Assembly: GCF_007860135.1 (NCBI RefSeq)
Contig: NZ_SJPV01000004.1
Location: 522,526 to 586,525, forward strand
DNA: 64,000 bases
Direction of reading: 5' to 3'
From: Novipirellula artificiosorum
GTDB taxonomy: Bacteria; Planctomycetota; Planctomycetia; Pirellulales; Pirellulaceae
Positions 27,658 through 36,547 of this stretch are shown here, in pieces. A model generated the notes under the pieces. That model was not told the DNA's origin. It saw only the letters and a program-made list of their open reading frames with translations, and did no database searches. Both the position numbers and the translations under genes were made by a program. Within the stretch, counting starts at the first letter, position 1. The number at the start of each line of letters is the position of its first letter.

Positions 27658-29193
27658 ATGAGAATAAGTCTCTTTTTTCCGGTGATCGGGCTGATCTTTG
27701 TGATTGGCTGCCGTCAAGGAGGCCTGCCGACTGCTAACGCCAAGAATCAGCTACCAAAGCGATATCTGGTGGTTTCCTTGTTTGACGAAGGTGATCCTTT
27801 TGACCGAGCGAGCGAGACGCTCGTAAAGCGGCACCAAGCTGATCATCTGCACGTCGCGGCGGAGTTGTTGGGATTGCTTGACGAACTTCGCACACGAAAT
27901 CCTGATTACGTTGCATTTGTTGTTAAGCCGGACGTGTTGGATATTAATCTGGCGAATCGAATATTGAAGTTGTCCACCGAGGTCGATGATGATCCGTTCG
28001 TTGATTTTGCATACGGCTTTATCACAGGGCGTGACGCGGACGCAGCGGTGAAATTGGTTCACGCCGCCGATGCGAGGCGTGGCCTGCCGTCGATCTCGCA
28101 GTTTGGCGTCGGCTCCGATCAGTCCCCTGCATCCATGCAACAGAAAGGTGCGCTGCCTCTGCGTGGCGCGATAATTCCAGCCACGTTCTATACGTCTCAT
28201 GGAGATACCGACGAGACGCGCGACGAGGAGTTTATCAAGAAGTCGATACCTCAGCTCGCTCGCTCGCCAATACTGCTGCTTGCTTCACATGGATATCCCG
28301 ATGGACTAGTGGGCGGTCCGAAGGCTGCCGATATTCAGGGACGAGACTTCCACGGGAGCGTAGCCTTGAACATCGCTTGCTACACCGGGGTTACGAAAAC
28401 TTGGTACGAAGACGACTGGGCAACAGCCAAACTGCGGAAACGCGAGGTCTCGCCGGAAACGAGCTTCTGTCTACAGATGATTGACTCGGGTGCGGCTGGC
28501 TATTTCGCGTATCTCGGTCCGCGTCCGTCAGGTCCGACCATGATTGGAGATGCCACATTGATCGCTTCGTCCGGCGAGACGATGGGCGAGCATTTTCGTC
28601 AGCACTGCAACAGCGTTGTCCTGGCTCATCTGATGTCTGGCTCGGATCGTGTGCAGTTCAAAGAACACGTCGATGGTGCAAAGCTTGATCGCAATCAAAC
28701 GCCTCGCCAAATTGTGATGGCCAGTTCCACAGGTGGCGTGTTAATTGGCGACCCAGCTTGGCAACCCTTTGCGGAATTGCCTGATACAAATCCGACGGTT
28801 ACGAAAGTTCAGCGCGAGCAGGGTAAGTTGACTGCGGAAGTTCGGATCGAAGTCCCGACCTTCCATTTCTACGCCAGCGAACCACTCAACTACTGGAACG
28901 ATCGCGACTCGGCGTTTCGTTTAGAAACCATCATCGAAGTCGACGACCAGAATATGCAACAAGTGCGGCTGACAAAGAACTCGCTCGGCGATGTACCGCA
29001 TTCTCTCGTGGCGGCTGTGGAACAGCACGAAGGGAAACGGATGCTACACATGAAAGCCGTGTTCGCGCACCCCGGAATGGAAGACCTTCAACGTTTGATG
29101 GAGCGAGGCTTAGCCGGAACGTTCGTCATCGAAACGTCACCGTCAACTTCGGAAGTACAGCCACAACCGCTTCGAACGGAAGTGACCGAGTGA
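27658..29193 (+). CDS. Lipoprotein with gingipain/C25-like (clan CD) cysteine peptidase fold
   Basis: A 511-residue product with lipobox VIGC (Cys18). The His-Gly and Cys pattern of clan CD peptidases is present: LLLASHGYPDG with His211, then LNIACYTG with Cys241. Next come a Gly/Ala-rich segment (DSGAAGYFAYLG) and a GDP motif (IGDPAWQPF), in the same order as in C25 peptidases. Specificity-pocket residues cannot be judged. GTGA overlap with the sigma-fusion gene makes them one operon. A role in cleaving an envelope signal for that sigma factor is possible but inferred. Confidence 0.65.
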   Translation: MRISLFFPVIGLIFVIGCRQGGLPTANAKNQLPKRYLVVSLFDEGDPFDRASETLVKRHQADHLHVAAELLGLLDELRTRNPDYVAFVVKPDVLDINLANRILKLSTEVDDDPFVDFAYGFITGRDADAAVKLVHAADARRGLPSISQFGVGSDQSPASMQQKGALPLRGAIIPATFYTSHGDTDETRDEEFIKKSIPQLARSPILLLASHGYPDGLVGGPKAADIQGRDFHGSVALNIACYTGVTKTWYEDDWATAKLRKREVSPETSFCLQMIDSGAAGYFAYLGPRPSGPTMIGDATLIASSGETMGEHFRQHCNSVVLAHLMSGSDRVQFKEHVDGAKLDRNQTPRQIVMASSTGGVLIGDPAWQPFAELPDTNPTVTKVQREQGKLTAEVRIEVPTFHFYASEPLNYWNDRDSAFRLETIIEVDDQNMQQVRLTKNSLGDVPHSLVAAVEQHEGKRMLHMKAVFAHPGMEDLQRLMERGLAGTFVIETSPSTSEVQPQPLRTEVTE

Positions 29194-30914
29194 TCAACGA
29201 TTCCATTTTAACTCATATTGACGATGAGAAGCTCGTCCAACAGTGCCTTGCCGGTGATACGCAAGCATTTGAATCACTGGTTCGCCGATATCAGACACTC
29301 GTATGCTCTGTTGCCTACGCGGTCGTCGGCGACGTGGCAACCAGTGAAGACATAGGGCAAGACACATTCGTTGCTGCCTGGAAGACCCTGAATTCGCTCA
29401 AAGAACCTGCAAAGTTCAAATCGTGGGTTTGCCGAATCGCTCGCAACCAAGCCATCAATTCGATTCGCGTTCGCAGCGAACTCACTGGACAGCCGTTGCC
29501 GGAAGTAGTCACCAGAATTGAAGACGCCCCCGAGTATCAAGCCATGTTGGAAGAAGAATCTGATTTTGTATGGCAAACACTTTCTCGTTTGCCGCTGCAA
29601 TACCGAGAACCGCTGGTATTGTATTATCGCCAAGAGCAATCGGTCGCCGCAGTGGCTCAGGCATTGGAGCTATCGACCGACGCAGTCAAGCAGCGTCTGG
29701 CCCGCGGACGAGAGATGTTGCGAAACGAAGTGATCGAAGCTCTTCAGCGCAAACTACGCGTTAGTATTCCGACGGCTTCATTTACAATCGCCGTTATGAG
29801 TACCGTCGCGAGCTTGGGCAAGACGGCTGCGGCATCAACAATATCAACCGGCGCAGTAGCGGCGACGGCAAAGGTTTCAACGGTCGCGATGAGCAAAATG
29901 GGGCCGGGTTTTGCGGGAGCGGCCAGCGGTTCGCTGCTCGGGTTCTTCGGCGGCTTGTTGGGTACTTATCTCGGTTGGTTAACCGCTGAATATCCAAGTC
30001 AGCGCCGATTTATTGTCCGTCAGACGATACTTTTTTTGATTGGCATTACTATCTTCAGTCTGCCATTCGCAATGATGTGGTCGGGTTGGAATCCGCAACA
30101 GGCATTTGGTGCCGCAGGCTACGGTCTTGCCATTGCAGCATGGATGATCGGGTTCATGGTGCTTGATGGTTTATGGATTGCGTGGGGAATCCGTCAGTAC
30201 ACAGCGCTCGAGAAAATTGAACGCAATGCCAAGACGGCTCAGCTTAGTCAGCACCTAAGACTTCGCAGTCTCACCTCTGGTTGGGAAGGACGCCGTTGGA
30301 CGAGCCGAGTCATTCTCATGGGAAGTCCGCTGATACAAATCGCATTCTGTGATCCCGGCGACGCATCCGACAAAGCGAAGGTGGCCAGCGATGGGACAGC
30401 CCGAGCATGGATTGCAATCGGCCAACGAGCTTACGGACGCGTTCTGGCGGTGGGGAATATCGCCTTTGCTCCTGTAGCCATCGGCACGTTCTCTGTTGGA
30501 TTTGTATCGTTCGGAGTCGTCAGTGTTGGAATCGTATCATTTGGCGTGCTTGCTGTCGCGTTGGTAGCCGCCGGAGTACTGACCTTCGGCGGGATATCCT
30601 CTGGCGTGATCGCTATCGGGGTTTTCGCAGTGGGGCCACTCTGCATCGGTATCATCGCTGCAAAGGGGCCGCTAGCGATTGCCGCCGGTTACGCGGAAGG
30701 TGCACTGCCGATCGCGCCTGAAGCGAATACGGATGCCGCCACCGAGTTCATTGCCAACTCCGCGGGGATGCGTATCACGGAACAATTTTTTAAGCAGACG
30801 ATTATGATAGCGGCTGGGTATCCGTTGTCGCTGAATCTGGCGTTAGCTGCCTTCATACTTGGCGGCCTATTAATCAGCTTTCGCCGTGGATGTTCACCAA
30901 AAGGGGTTGAATAG
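29190..30914 (+). CDS. ECF sigma factor fused to a membrane domain with glycine pentad repeats
   Basis: GTG start overlapping the previous stop. Residues 1-190 are a complete ECF sigma factor, with SEDIGQDTFVAAWKTL, FKSWVCRIARNQAI and the region 4 ending LELSTDAVKQRLARGREML. Residues about 195-575 form a membrane part: several TM helices, then residues 429-488, which fall into twelve five-residue units, mostly xxxGx (VAIGT, FSVGF, VSFGV and so on), then a last TM helix. The fusion would keep the sigma factor at the membrane unless it is released by proteolysis. The peptidase-like gene just upstream makes that idea attractive, but nothing in the sequence proves it. Confidence 0.85.
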   Translation: MINDSILTHIDDEKLVQQCLAGDTQAFESLVRRYQTLVCSVAYAVVGDVATSEDIGQDTFVAAWKTLNSLKEPAKFKSWVCRIARNQAINSIRVRSELTGQPLPEVVTRIEDAPEYQAMLEEESDFVWQTLSRLPLQYREPLVLYYRQEQSVAAVAQALELSTDAVKQRLARGREMLRNEVIEALQRKLRVSIPTASFTIAVMSTVASLGKTAAASTISTGAVAATAKVSTVAMSKMGPGFAGAASGSLLGFFGGLLGTYLGWLTAEYPSQRRFIVRQTILFLIGITIFSLPFAMMWSGWNPQQAFGAAGYGLAIAAWMIGFMVLDGLWIAWGIRQYTALEKIERNAKTAQLSQHLRLRSLTSGWEGRRWTSRVILMGSPLIQIAFCDPGDASDKAKVASDGTARAWIAIGQRAYGRVLAVGNIAFAPVAIGTFSVGFVSFGVVSVGIVSFGVLAVALVAAGVLTFGGISSGVIAIGVFAVGPLCIGIIAAKGPLAIAAGYAEGALPIAPEANTDAATEFIANSAGMRITEQFFKQTIMIAAGYPLSLNLALAAFILGGLLISFRRGCSPKGVE

Positions 30915-31032
30915 ACTTCCGAGATTCTGTCGCCAGCAAAGCTTTTGAAAGTGACCGCCCCGTCTACGAACTTTCCATCGAGGCCATACAAGAACTGACG
31001 GTAATGAGGCCTGTTCTCATGACAACAGCTCG

Positions 31033-32988
31033 TCAGCTGGCGCACAACGCCATAAGCTGTGCGACGATTTCGTCGTGACCTTGCCGGGTGGCCCACGCCA
31101 AAGGCTTGGCCCAGGGTTCGGTCCCGGGGTCGGAAGGGTCTAAGCCACGGCTTAAATACAGTTCAACGAGTTCGCGGCGGCCCCAGCGACAGGCCCAACC
31201 AAGTGGAGTCGATTTGAGCAGCAGATCGCGCTGCTCAAGCGAGGCCCCGTGCTCAAGTAGAATGGTGGCTAGTTTGAGACGATCGGATTCTCCAGTGGTG
31301 GTTGTGGCGATGTGGTGCAATAACGTGAATCCGTTCTCTCCAACGACACTCGGATTGACGCCGTGCCGCAGAATGTGATCGAGGCTTTGGGGATTGGTCG
31401 CTCGCACCATGGCATAGGTCCACCAGGCGTCGTCTTTGGGGCGATGGATGTGCTGAAGACATAGCCGCACAATCTCCGGGGAGTTATCACCGGCTGCTAG
31501 AAGCATCTGTTCGGCCAGCTCCACGGGCGTGGCGGAATCAGAGTTGAGGCTGCAAGCCGGCGTCGTTCCATCGAGAATCGCCTGCGCTAATCCAATATCG
31601 GCACAGCTTGCCACATGCTCGACAGTAATCCGGGCTCCATGGTCGTTCAGGATCACCTTGAGCCGCTCGTCTGCTGTCGTTTGTGCAATCGACATGGCAT
31701 CGCCGCAAGCGTACAAGACCGCATTCACGTCGGCTCCATGGTTCAGCAGAGTTTCGGCAACTCCGTGCCGGCCGCACATGGTTGCGAACCAAAGTGGCGC
31801 ACCCCAACTCCGGCTCCCGTCGTCCGTCGACACACCTGATTCATCAGGGTCAATGCCCAACGCCAACAATTGCGACACCATTTCGAGATTGTTGACTCGA
31901 ACGGCGATACTGAGCAAACCGCCTCGAAAAAAATGAACGTCATTGATGAGTTGATTCTCGCGATGCATTCGCAAGACGGAAGATAGATCTCCCGTAGCGA
32001 CCGCAGTGCGCGGCGTGAGACTCGCACCAGCCGATCGCAGCAGAGTGCATGTTTCATTAAAACGCTCTGGAGCAACCCGCGACCGTTCAAGAAAACAGAA
32101 ATCGCGTCCATGTGACGACCACCCAGCCAAAACAGCCGCATAGTCAAGTGGCGTCTTCCCCGAACTGTCACGGATCGCGTGTAGGTGGGGTGGAACGTCG
32201 CGTTCGGCCATTGCATTCACGTCGGCTCCGTGTTCGATTAACCACCGAACCAAAAGGGGGTTGTGCATGGAGGCAGCAATGTGCAGCGGCGTTGCCCCGC
32301 CGTCGTCACAGGCATGAACCAGCGACAGGTCACTTTCCAGGATGCGAATCGCTTCGTCGTTGATATCCTGGTGAATCGCCTTGAAGATCGCATCGGTTTG
32401 CGGACCAATCGTTGCACCGGAACCGCTCAACTTTGTACGGCGATTGCGTTCTTGCTGCTCGATGATCTCGACAATGTCATTCCAGTCGCGACTCTTTGCG
32501 ATGGCGAACGCGGAAGTCGCCTCTCGATGGGGCCAAATCCCTTTGTGTGCATCGGATCCCAACTGCATCAGCAGACGAGTCATTTCTGTGTTTCGATTGA
32601 GGACAGCAAGATGCAGAGCAATTTGTTCTCCAAAGCTGCCACCCCTTTCGATGCCCACGAGTTCGGGGCGTGCCTTCGCCAACTCTCGGACGCGCCCGAT
32701 GTCGCCCGCTTGAACGGCCTCACAGAACGCTTGCACGTTCAAACCATCGACATGCTGTTTCAGTCTCGCCCAACTGGAGAAACCGTAGGCACGAGCAAAT
32801 ATTCGCTGGGCGTCGGCCAGTGAGAGCGTCTCTCGATTCGGCGTCTCCTCGAATCGTTGGACCTCTTGAATCGCTGCCGTCTGCCCGGCTTTGTAGGATT
32901 TGAGCAGTTGCTTCGCTTGCTTGCGAAGCTGTAGAAGATTGGGTTTGGCGGGAAGGCTGCGCGTGGGGGCAGGCAGTGGTTTGGTCAT
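31033..32988 (-). CDS. Ankyrin-repeat protein
   Basis: Start at 32988 (MTKPLPAPTRSLPAKPNLLQ), with AAGGA upstream on the minus strand; the longer frame to 33111 lacks support. About 650 residues. It has an N-terminal basic helical region with a motif common in ankyrin proteins of this group (LLQLRKQAKQLLKSY). Many ankyrin repeats follow (ATPLHIAASMHNPLLVRWL, HGADVNAMAE, and terminal STPLGWACRWGRRELVELYL). No signal peptide, so probably cytoplasmic and protein-binding. Convergent with the sigma-fusion gene. Confidence 0.88.
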   Translation of the reverse strand: MTKPLPAPTRSLPAKPNLLQLRKQAKQLLKSYKAGQTAAIQEVQRFEETPNRETLSLADAQRIFARAYGFSSWARLKQHVDGLNVQAFCEAVQAGDIGRVRELAKARPELVGIERGGSFGEQIALHLAVLNRNTEMTRLLMQLGSDAHKGIWPHREATSAFAIAKSRDWNDIVEIIEQQERNRRTKLSGSGATIGPQTDAIFKAIHQDINDEAIRILESDLSLVHACDDGGATPLHIAASMHNPLLVRWLIEHGADVNAMAERDVPPHLHAIRDSSGKTPLDYAAVLAGWSSHGRDFCFLERSRVAPERFNETCTLLRSAGASLTPRTAVATGDLSSVLRMHRENQLINDVHFFRGGLLSIAVRVNNLEMVSQLLALGIDPDESGVSTDDGSRSWGAPLWFATMCGRHGVAETLLNHGADVNAVLYACGDAMSIAQTTADERLKVILNDHGARITVEHVASCADIGLAQAILDGTTPACSLNSDSATPVELAEQMLLAAGDNSPEIVRLCLQHIHRPKDDAWWTYAMVRATNPQSLDHILRHGVNPSVVGENGFTLLHHIATTTTGESDRLKLATILLEHGASLEQRDLLLKSTPLGWACRWGRRELVELYLSRGLDPSDPGTEPWAKPLAWATRQGHDEIVAQLMALCAS

Positions 32989-33251
32989 GACGACGTCCTT
33001 TTCAGCAGTAATCTGCTGCACAGCTCGGTGCCCGCGTCGCGAACCTGAAGGAAGTACGCCAACAGTTAACGTATGGTGAAACCAGGTGGGCTCAGCCCTT
33101 TCCGCGGACACAGTAGCGTCCTGAACGCTACAGCGAGTATACGAGCCGTGACGGAGAATTCAACTAGCGCCGCGAACTACTACGACTGCAAAGCCTGACT
33201 CATGATCGCGTCGAACCCAGATTCTAGTTTTTCGATAGAATTTGCAAAACC

Positions 33252-33890
33252 TTGTCGCAATTCGGTGTTGAGTCTGCACTTGCTTTACAGAACGGCTCTA
33301 CGAATCAGTTGGGCTTGAATGAATCTAGCAAGCAGTTGAGGCTCAAGTTGAACGAATCCGATGCAGAATTAGCTGGGAAAGCGCAGTGCGGCGATGTGCC
33401 TGCATTTGAGCAGCTAATCCTGCGTTACGAGCGGTCAGCGCGCAGCATTGCCTGGGCGTTTCTGCATGACTCGCACGCATGCGATGATGCGATCCAAGAA
33501 ACATTTGTTGCCGCTTATCAAAGTCTCGCTGGGCTGAGAGAAACGGAGAAGTTCGGAGCATGGTTGATGCAGATTGCCCGACGCACATCGCAGAAACTCG
33601 CGACCAGGGTCAACAACCGACCCGACCAGGGGCCATCGATTGACGAAGTCGCTGAAGTACCATTGGCGATTTCCTCACGCCAACGACAGTTGCTCGAACT
33701 GATCGAACGGCTACCGGAAAACGAGCGGCTGGTGATCGCAATGCGTTATTTCGATGGCCACTCCAGCCAGGAAATCGCTGATGTCACAGGACGACCACTG
33801 GGCACCGTTACCAAGCAACTCTCGCGAGCGTACGAAAGGCTACGAAGTTGGTTTACACAATCCGAGGAGCAAGTTCATGAGCGAAAGTAG
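33252..33890 (+). CDS. ECF sigma factor paired with LolA-like membrane protein (pair 1)
   Basis: A 212-residue sigma factor: region 2 CDDAIQETFVAAYQSL and FGAWLMQIARRTSQ, region 4 LPENERLVIAMRYFDGHSSQE and GRPLGTVTKQLSRAYERL. No ATG lies upstream of region 2. TTG 33252 is the longest start, and TTG 33345 is an alternative after GAGG. The last 14 bp overlap the anti-sigma candidate. Confidence 0.88.
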   Translation: MSQFGVESALALQNGSTNQLGLNESSKQLRLKLNESDAELAGKAQCGDVPAFEQLILRYERSARSIAWAFLHDSHACDDAIQETFVAAYQSLAGLRETEKFGAWLMQIARRTSQKLATRVNNRPDQGPSIDEVAEVPLAISSRQRQLLELIERLPENERLVIAMRYFDGHSSQEIADVTGRPLGTVTKQLSRAYERLRSWFTQSEEQVHERK

Positions 33891-35274
33891 GGTGTTGGAA
33901 CACGAACTTAACCAACTGGGGGAAGACTTGCGCCGAGAGCCGAGTGTGGCTTCTTCTATTGTCGCAAGGATTCAAGAGATCGAATCAACGGAGGTGGTCA
34001 CGCTGCCATCGGTTAGACGTACGCAAACGCGAACGTTCGCGAGTATTGCTATGTCGTTGGCCGCGGTGGCTGCCGTCACGGCCTTGATGTTCGTCTTTCG
34101 AACGGACGTCGTCGCTTTTGCACAAATGCAGAAAAGGATTGCTGAGTTTCAAACTGCTTCACTTCGGTATCAACAGTCTGTTTTCAAACAAGATGAAAAA
34201 GAAACGGAGATTAGCAAGTCCGAAATGCGAGTGATGATTAACACGGAAGGCGGACGGATTCGAGTTGAAATGCCCGATGGTTCTTTGTTGATAACCAACA
34301 GAGCCATTGGCAAACGCCTGACGACGGATTTGAAGAACAATACGGCTACGCTAGCCCACGTGTATGACAGCCAAGAGGAACACAACCTTCTAGCGATGTT
34401 GCGATCCATGCATTTGGCCGAAAATGCTCAGAGCATCGCAACGAAAATCATTGATGGGGAGACTTGTCTAGGCTTTCGCGTTGATGAGCCCGAATCCGTT
34501 TTGCGAGTATGGGTGTCGCCTGAGACGTTGTTACCCGTACATGCTGAGCGGACGATTGAGAACGTGAATGGGCCATGGCCGAATAATGGCGTTGATGAGA
34601 AAGTAAAGGTCGTTACAACGTTTACTGATATACGTTTTGGAATACCGCTGGAAGACGCCCTCTTCAGCCTAAATCCGCCACCGAATTTTCGGCTGACCGA
34701 GACCGGAAAGCCTCCAACAAGCCTTTCGGAAGTATTTCCAACGACGCCTCAAATCGTTCCGCTGGAAGGTATCGGGGTACTAAAATTCGGAATGACTCAG
34801 TTGGAAGCAATGCAGTTGCTCGGTCGTCCCGACAGAGAGGATATCTCGAAACCCAGCATCCAAATTGACGAAAATACATCTCAAGTGGACGACAAACCAC
34901 GTCCGTCTAAGGACTCTCGCCTTGTTATTTTGACCGAGTTTCACGCCCTTTCCTATTTCAATCTCGGACTTCGATTGAACTTCGAGGTCAGGGATGGGTT
35001 GGTTGGATTGTTGTTCCATAAGAAGGTACCACTTCAGGAAGGAGTTGAGTTGCCAGGAACGTTGGCTAACGGCCTCGGTCTCGGTTCTTCGGAACAAGAA
35101 GTCATCGCGACTTACGGCGAACCCAGCAAAGGCTACTCGAAGTCCATGCTGTATTACGAGGACTTCGGGCTCATGTTTGTGATGTCTGAACAGCGCACAG
35201 TTTCTTCGCTCAGCCTCGATCAAGGAAGCGAGAGAAGCTTGCGATTTGAATGGCGAGAACCCGACGAGAAGTGA
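33877..35274 (+). CDS. Membrane-anchored LolA-like protein, probable anti-sigma factor
   Basis: The ATG at 33877 has GAGGAG upstream and overlaps the sigma gene by 14 bp; upstream ATGs in this frame lie inside the sigma gene. The short cytoplasmic N terminus (about 50 residues) could bind the sigma factor. One TM segment (about 50-70) follows, then an extracytoplasmic beta-rich domain of LolA/LolB or RseB type (about 80-300, ending FSLNPPPNFRL) and a further conserved region (300-465). The same layout recurs at 39368. Lipid or lipoprotein sensing is a family-level guess. Confidence 0.78.
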   Translation: MSESRVLEHELNQLGEDLRREPSVASSIVARIQEIESTEVVTLPSVRRTQTRTFASIAMSLAAVAAVTALMFVFRTDVVAFAQMQKRIAEFQTASLRYQQSVFKQDEKETEISKSEMRVMINTEGGRIRVEMPDGSLLITNRAIGKRLTTDLKNNTATLAHVYDSQEEHNLLAMLRSMHLAENAQSIATKIIDGETCLGFRVDEPESVLRVWVSPETLLPVHAERTIENVNGPWPNNGVDEKVKVVTTFTDIRFGIPLEDALFSLNPPPNFRLTETGKPPTSLSEVFPTTPQIVPLEGIGVLKFGMTQLEAMQLLGRPDREDISKPSIQIDENTSQVDDKPRPSKDSRLVILTEFHALSYFNLGLRLNFEVRDGLVGLLFHKKVPLQEGVELPGTLANGLGLGSSEQEVIATYGEPSKGYSKSMLYYEDFGLMFVMSEQRTVSSLSLDQGSERSLRFEWREPDEK

Positions 35275-35469
35275 GCGCAAGTTGAGCCCACCAGAGATGG
35301 GGTGGCGGGTGTCGCTTGTGAGTGGGCAATTGCGAATGCCCCCACAATCACACTCCTGGCGTCGGTCGCTGGGTCAATCCTCGCAACAATCGCAGAAAAA
35401 TGAACGAACATCGCGTTGGGCTGTAAGAAATCGCATCCGGCGGGATGATACTTAGTAGGAGAGATCATC

Positions 35470-35862
35470 GTGCCAGAATTTCCGGAAACCAGCCACAGCC
35501 TGATTGCCCGAGTCAGCGACCCGAGCGATGCGGCTTCGTGGGCTGAATTTCTGGCCATTTATCAGCCCGTGATCTTTCGCATGGCCCGACGACGCGGTTT
35601 ACAGATCGCTGACGCGCAGGACGTCCTTCAGCAGGTCTTTCTTTCGGTCGCTCGTTCCATTGACGGTTGGGAGGCGACCGAGGGTCGTGCACCGTTCAGG
35701 GCTTGGCTGACGACAATCGCTCGCAATGCGATTACCAAGTCGCTCTCCCGTCGGCCAAGTGATGGTCGGATTCGCTTGCGAGTGATAGTGCTTGAATCAG
35801 GTAGTTCAATTCCGATCGTACTTCGACTTCGTCCGCCACCGTTTCCGATATTTCCGCTTTGA
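35470..35862 (+). pseudogene. Truncated STK-linked ECF sigma factor
   Basis: GTG start with TAGGAG upstream, in the same leader context as at 48328. Residues 1-98 align with region 2 of the sigma factors at 1324, 18714, 40877 and 48328 (AEFLAIYQPVIFRMARR, FRAWLTTIARNAITKSL). After about 35764 the frame runs antisense through the 3' end of another sigma gene and reads nonsense to 35862. Region 4 and the expected kinase are missing. It looks like the stump of a fifth cassette removed by recombination. Confidence 0.82.
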
Positions 35863-36529
35863 CGGCCGCTCGAAATCGTTTTCGCAAGCGATGCACGGCC
35901 ATTGCGGCGGCTTCGGCATTGAGGCCGAGTTGTTTGCCAAACTCAGCCGATGTCGGCATCGCTGTATCGCCGGTCAGGCAGGGTTTCAGCAATTCAAACT
36001 CTGATGTCTTACCGGCCTGTTGATGTTGCCTCTCAAGCGCCGACAGTACACGGTCAAGTACCTCAACCGCCCACTGGCGATCAAAGTAGGCATCGGGTGG
36101 AAAACCGTTCGGATCGATCAAAGACTGTTCACGCAGTTCATTTTCGTCCGACGCCGATGCGTGAATCGACTGCGGGGGCTTTCCCGCACCACGCTTGGCC
36201 GCCATCCGACGGTCATTGGCATCGCTGAGGAAATGCTTAACGCAACCGAGCAAATAAGATCGAAACCGCCCTCGGCTTGGTTCGGCTTGCTCGAAGCCGT
36301 TGCCGTCGAGAATGCGTGCGAAGAAGTCGTGCGTTAAGTCACGAGCATCCTGGGGTGATCGGCATGATTTCCGAATGAACGCCTCGACGGGCCGATAGTA
36401 AGCCGTGCATAGCTCTCCAAGTGCCTCGCGCGCTTCAGGCGAATCGCCGCGTGCGGCAACAATTCGCGTCCACTGAGTGGTCGCGAATCGGGGTTGCTCG
36501 TGGTTTCCAAATTCGGACGTTTGCGTCAT
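35732..36529 (-). CDS. ECF-like sigma factor downstream of zinc-ribbon kinase
   Basis: A 265-residue sigma factor of the planctomycete type beginning ATTQWTRIVAARGDSPEAR. It has LCTAYYRPVEAFIRK, ARDLTHDFFARIL, FRSYLLGCVKHFLSD and a C-terminal HTH (LGLNAEAAAMAVHRLRKRF). This type is usually found beside Ser/Thr kinases. It starts 18 bp after the kinase stop. Its last residues (HHLADGRATW) seem to derive from the antisense of the truncated sigma gene, so the original C terminus was replaced at the junction. Confidence 0.87.
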   Translation of the reverse strand: MTQTSEFGNHEQPRFATTQWTRIVAARGDSPEAREALGELCTAYYRPVEAFIRKSCRSPQDARDLTHDFFARILDGNGFEQAEPSRGRFRSYLLGCVKHFLSDANDRRMAAKRGAGKPPQSIHASASDENELREQSLIDPNGFPPDAYFDRQWAVEVLDRVLSALERQHQQAGKTSEFELLKPCLTGDTAMPTSAEFGKQLGLNAEAAAMAVHRLRKRFRAAVKAEISETVADEVEVRSELNYLIQALSLASESDHHLADGRATW

Positions 36530-36547
36530 GGTTTACTGGCTATCGCT

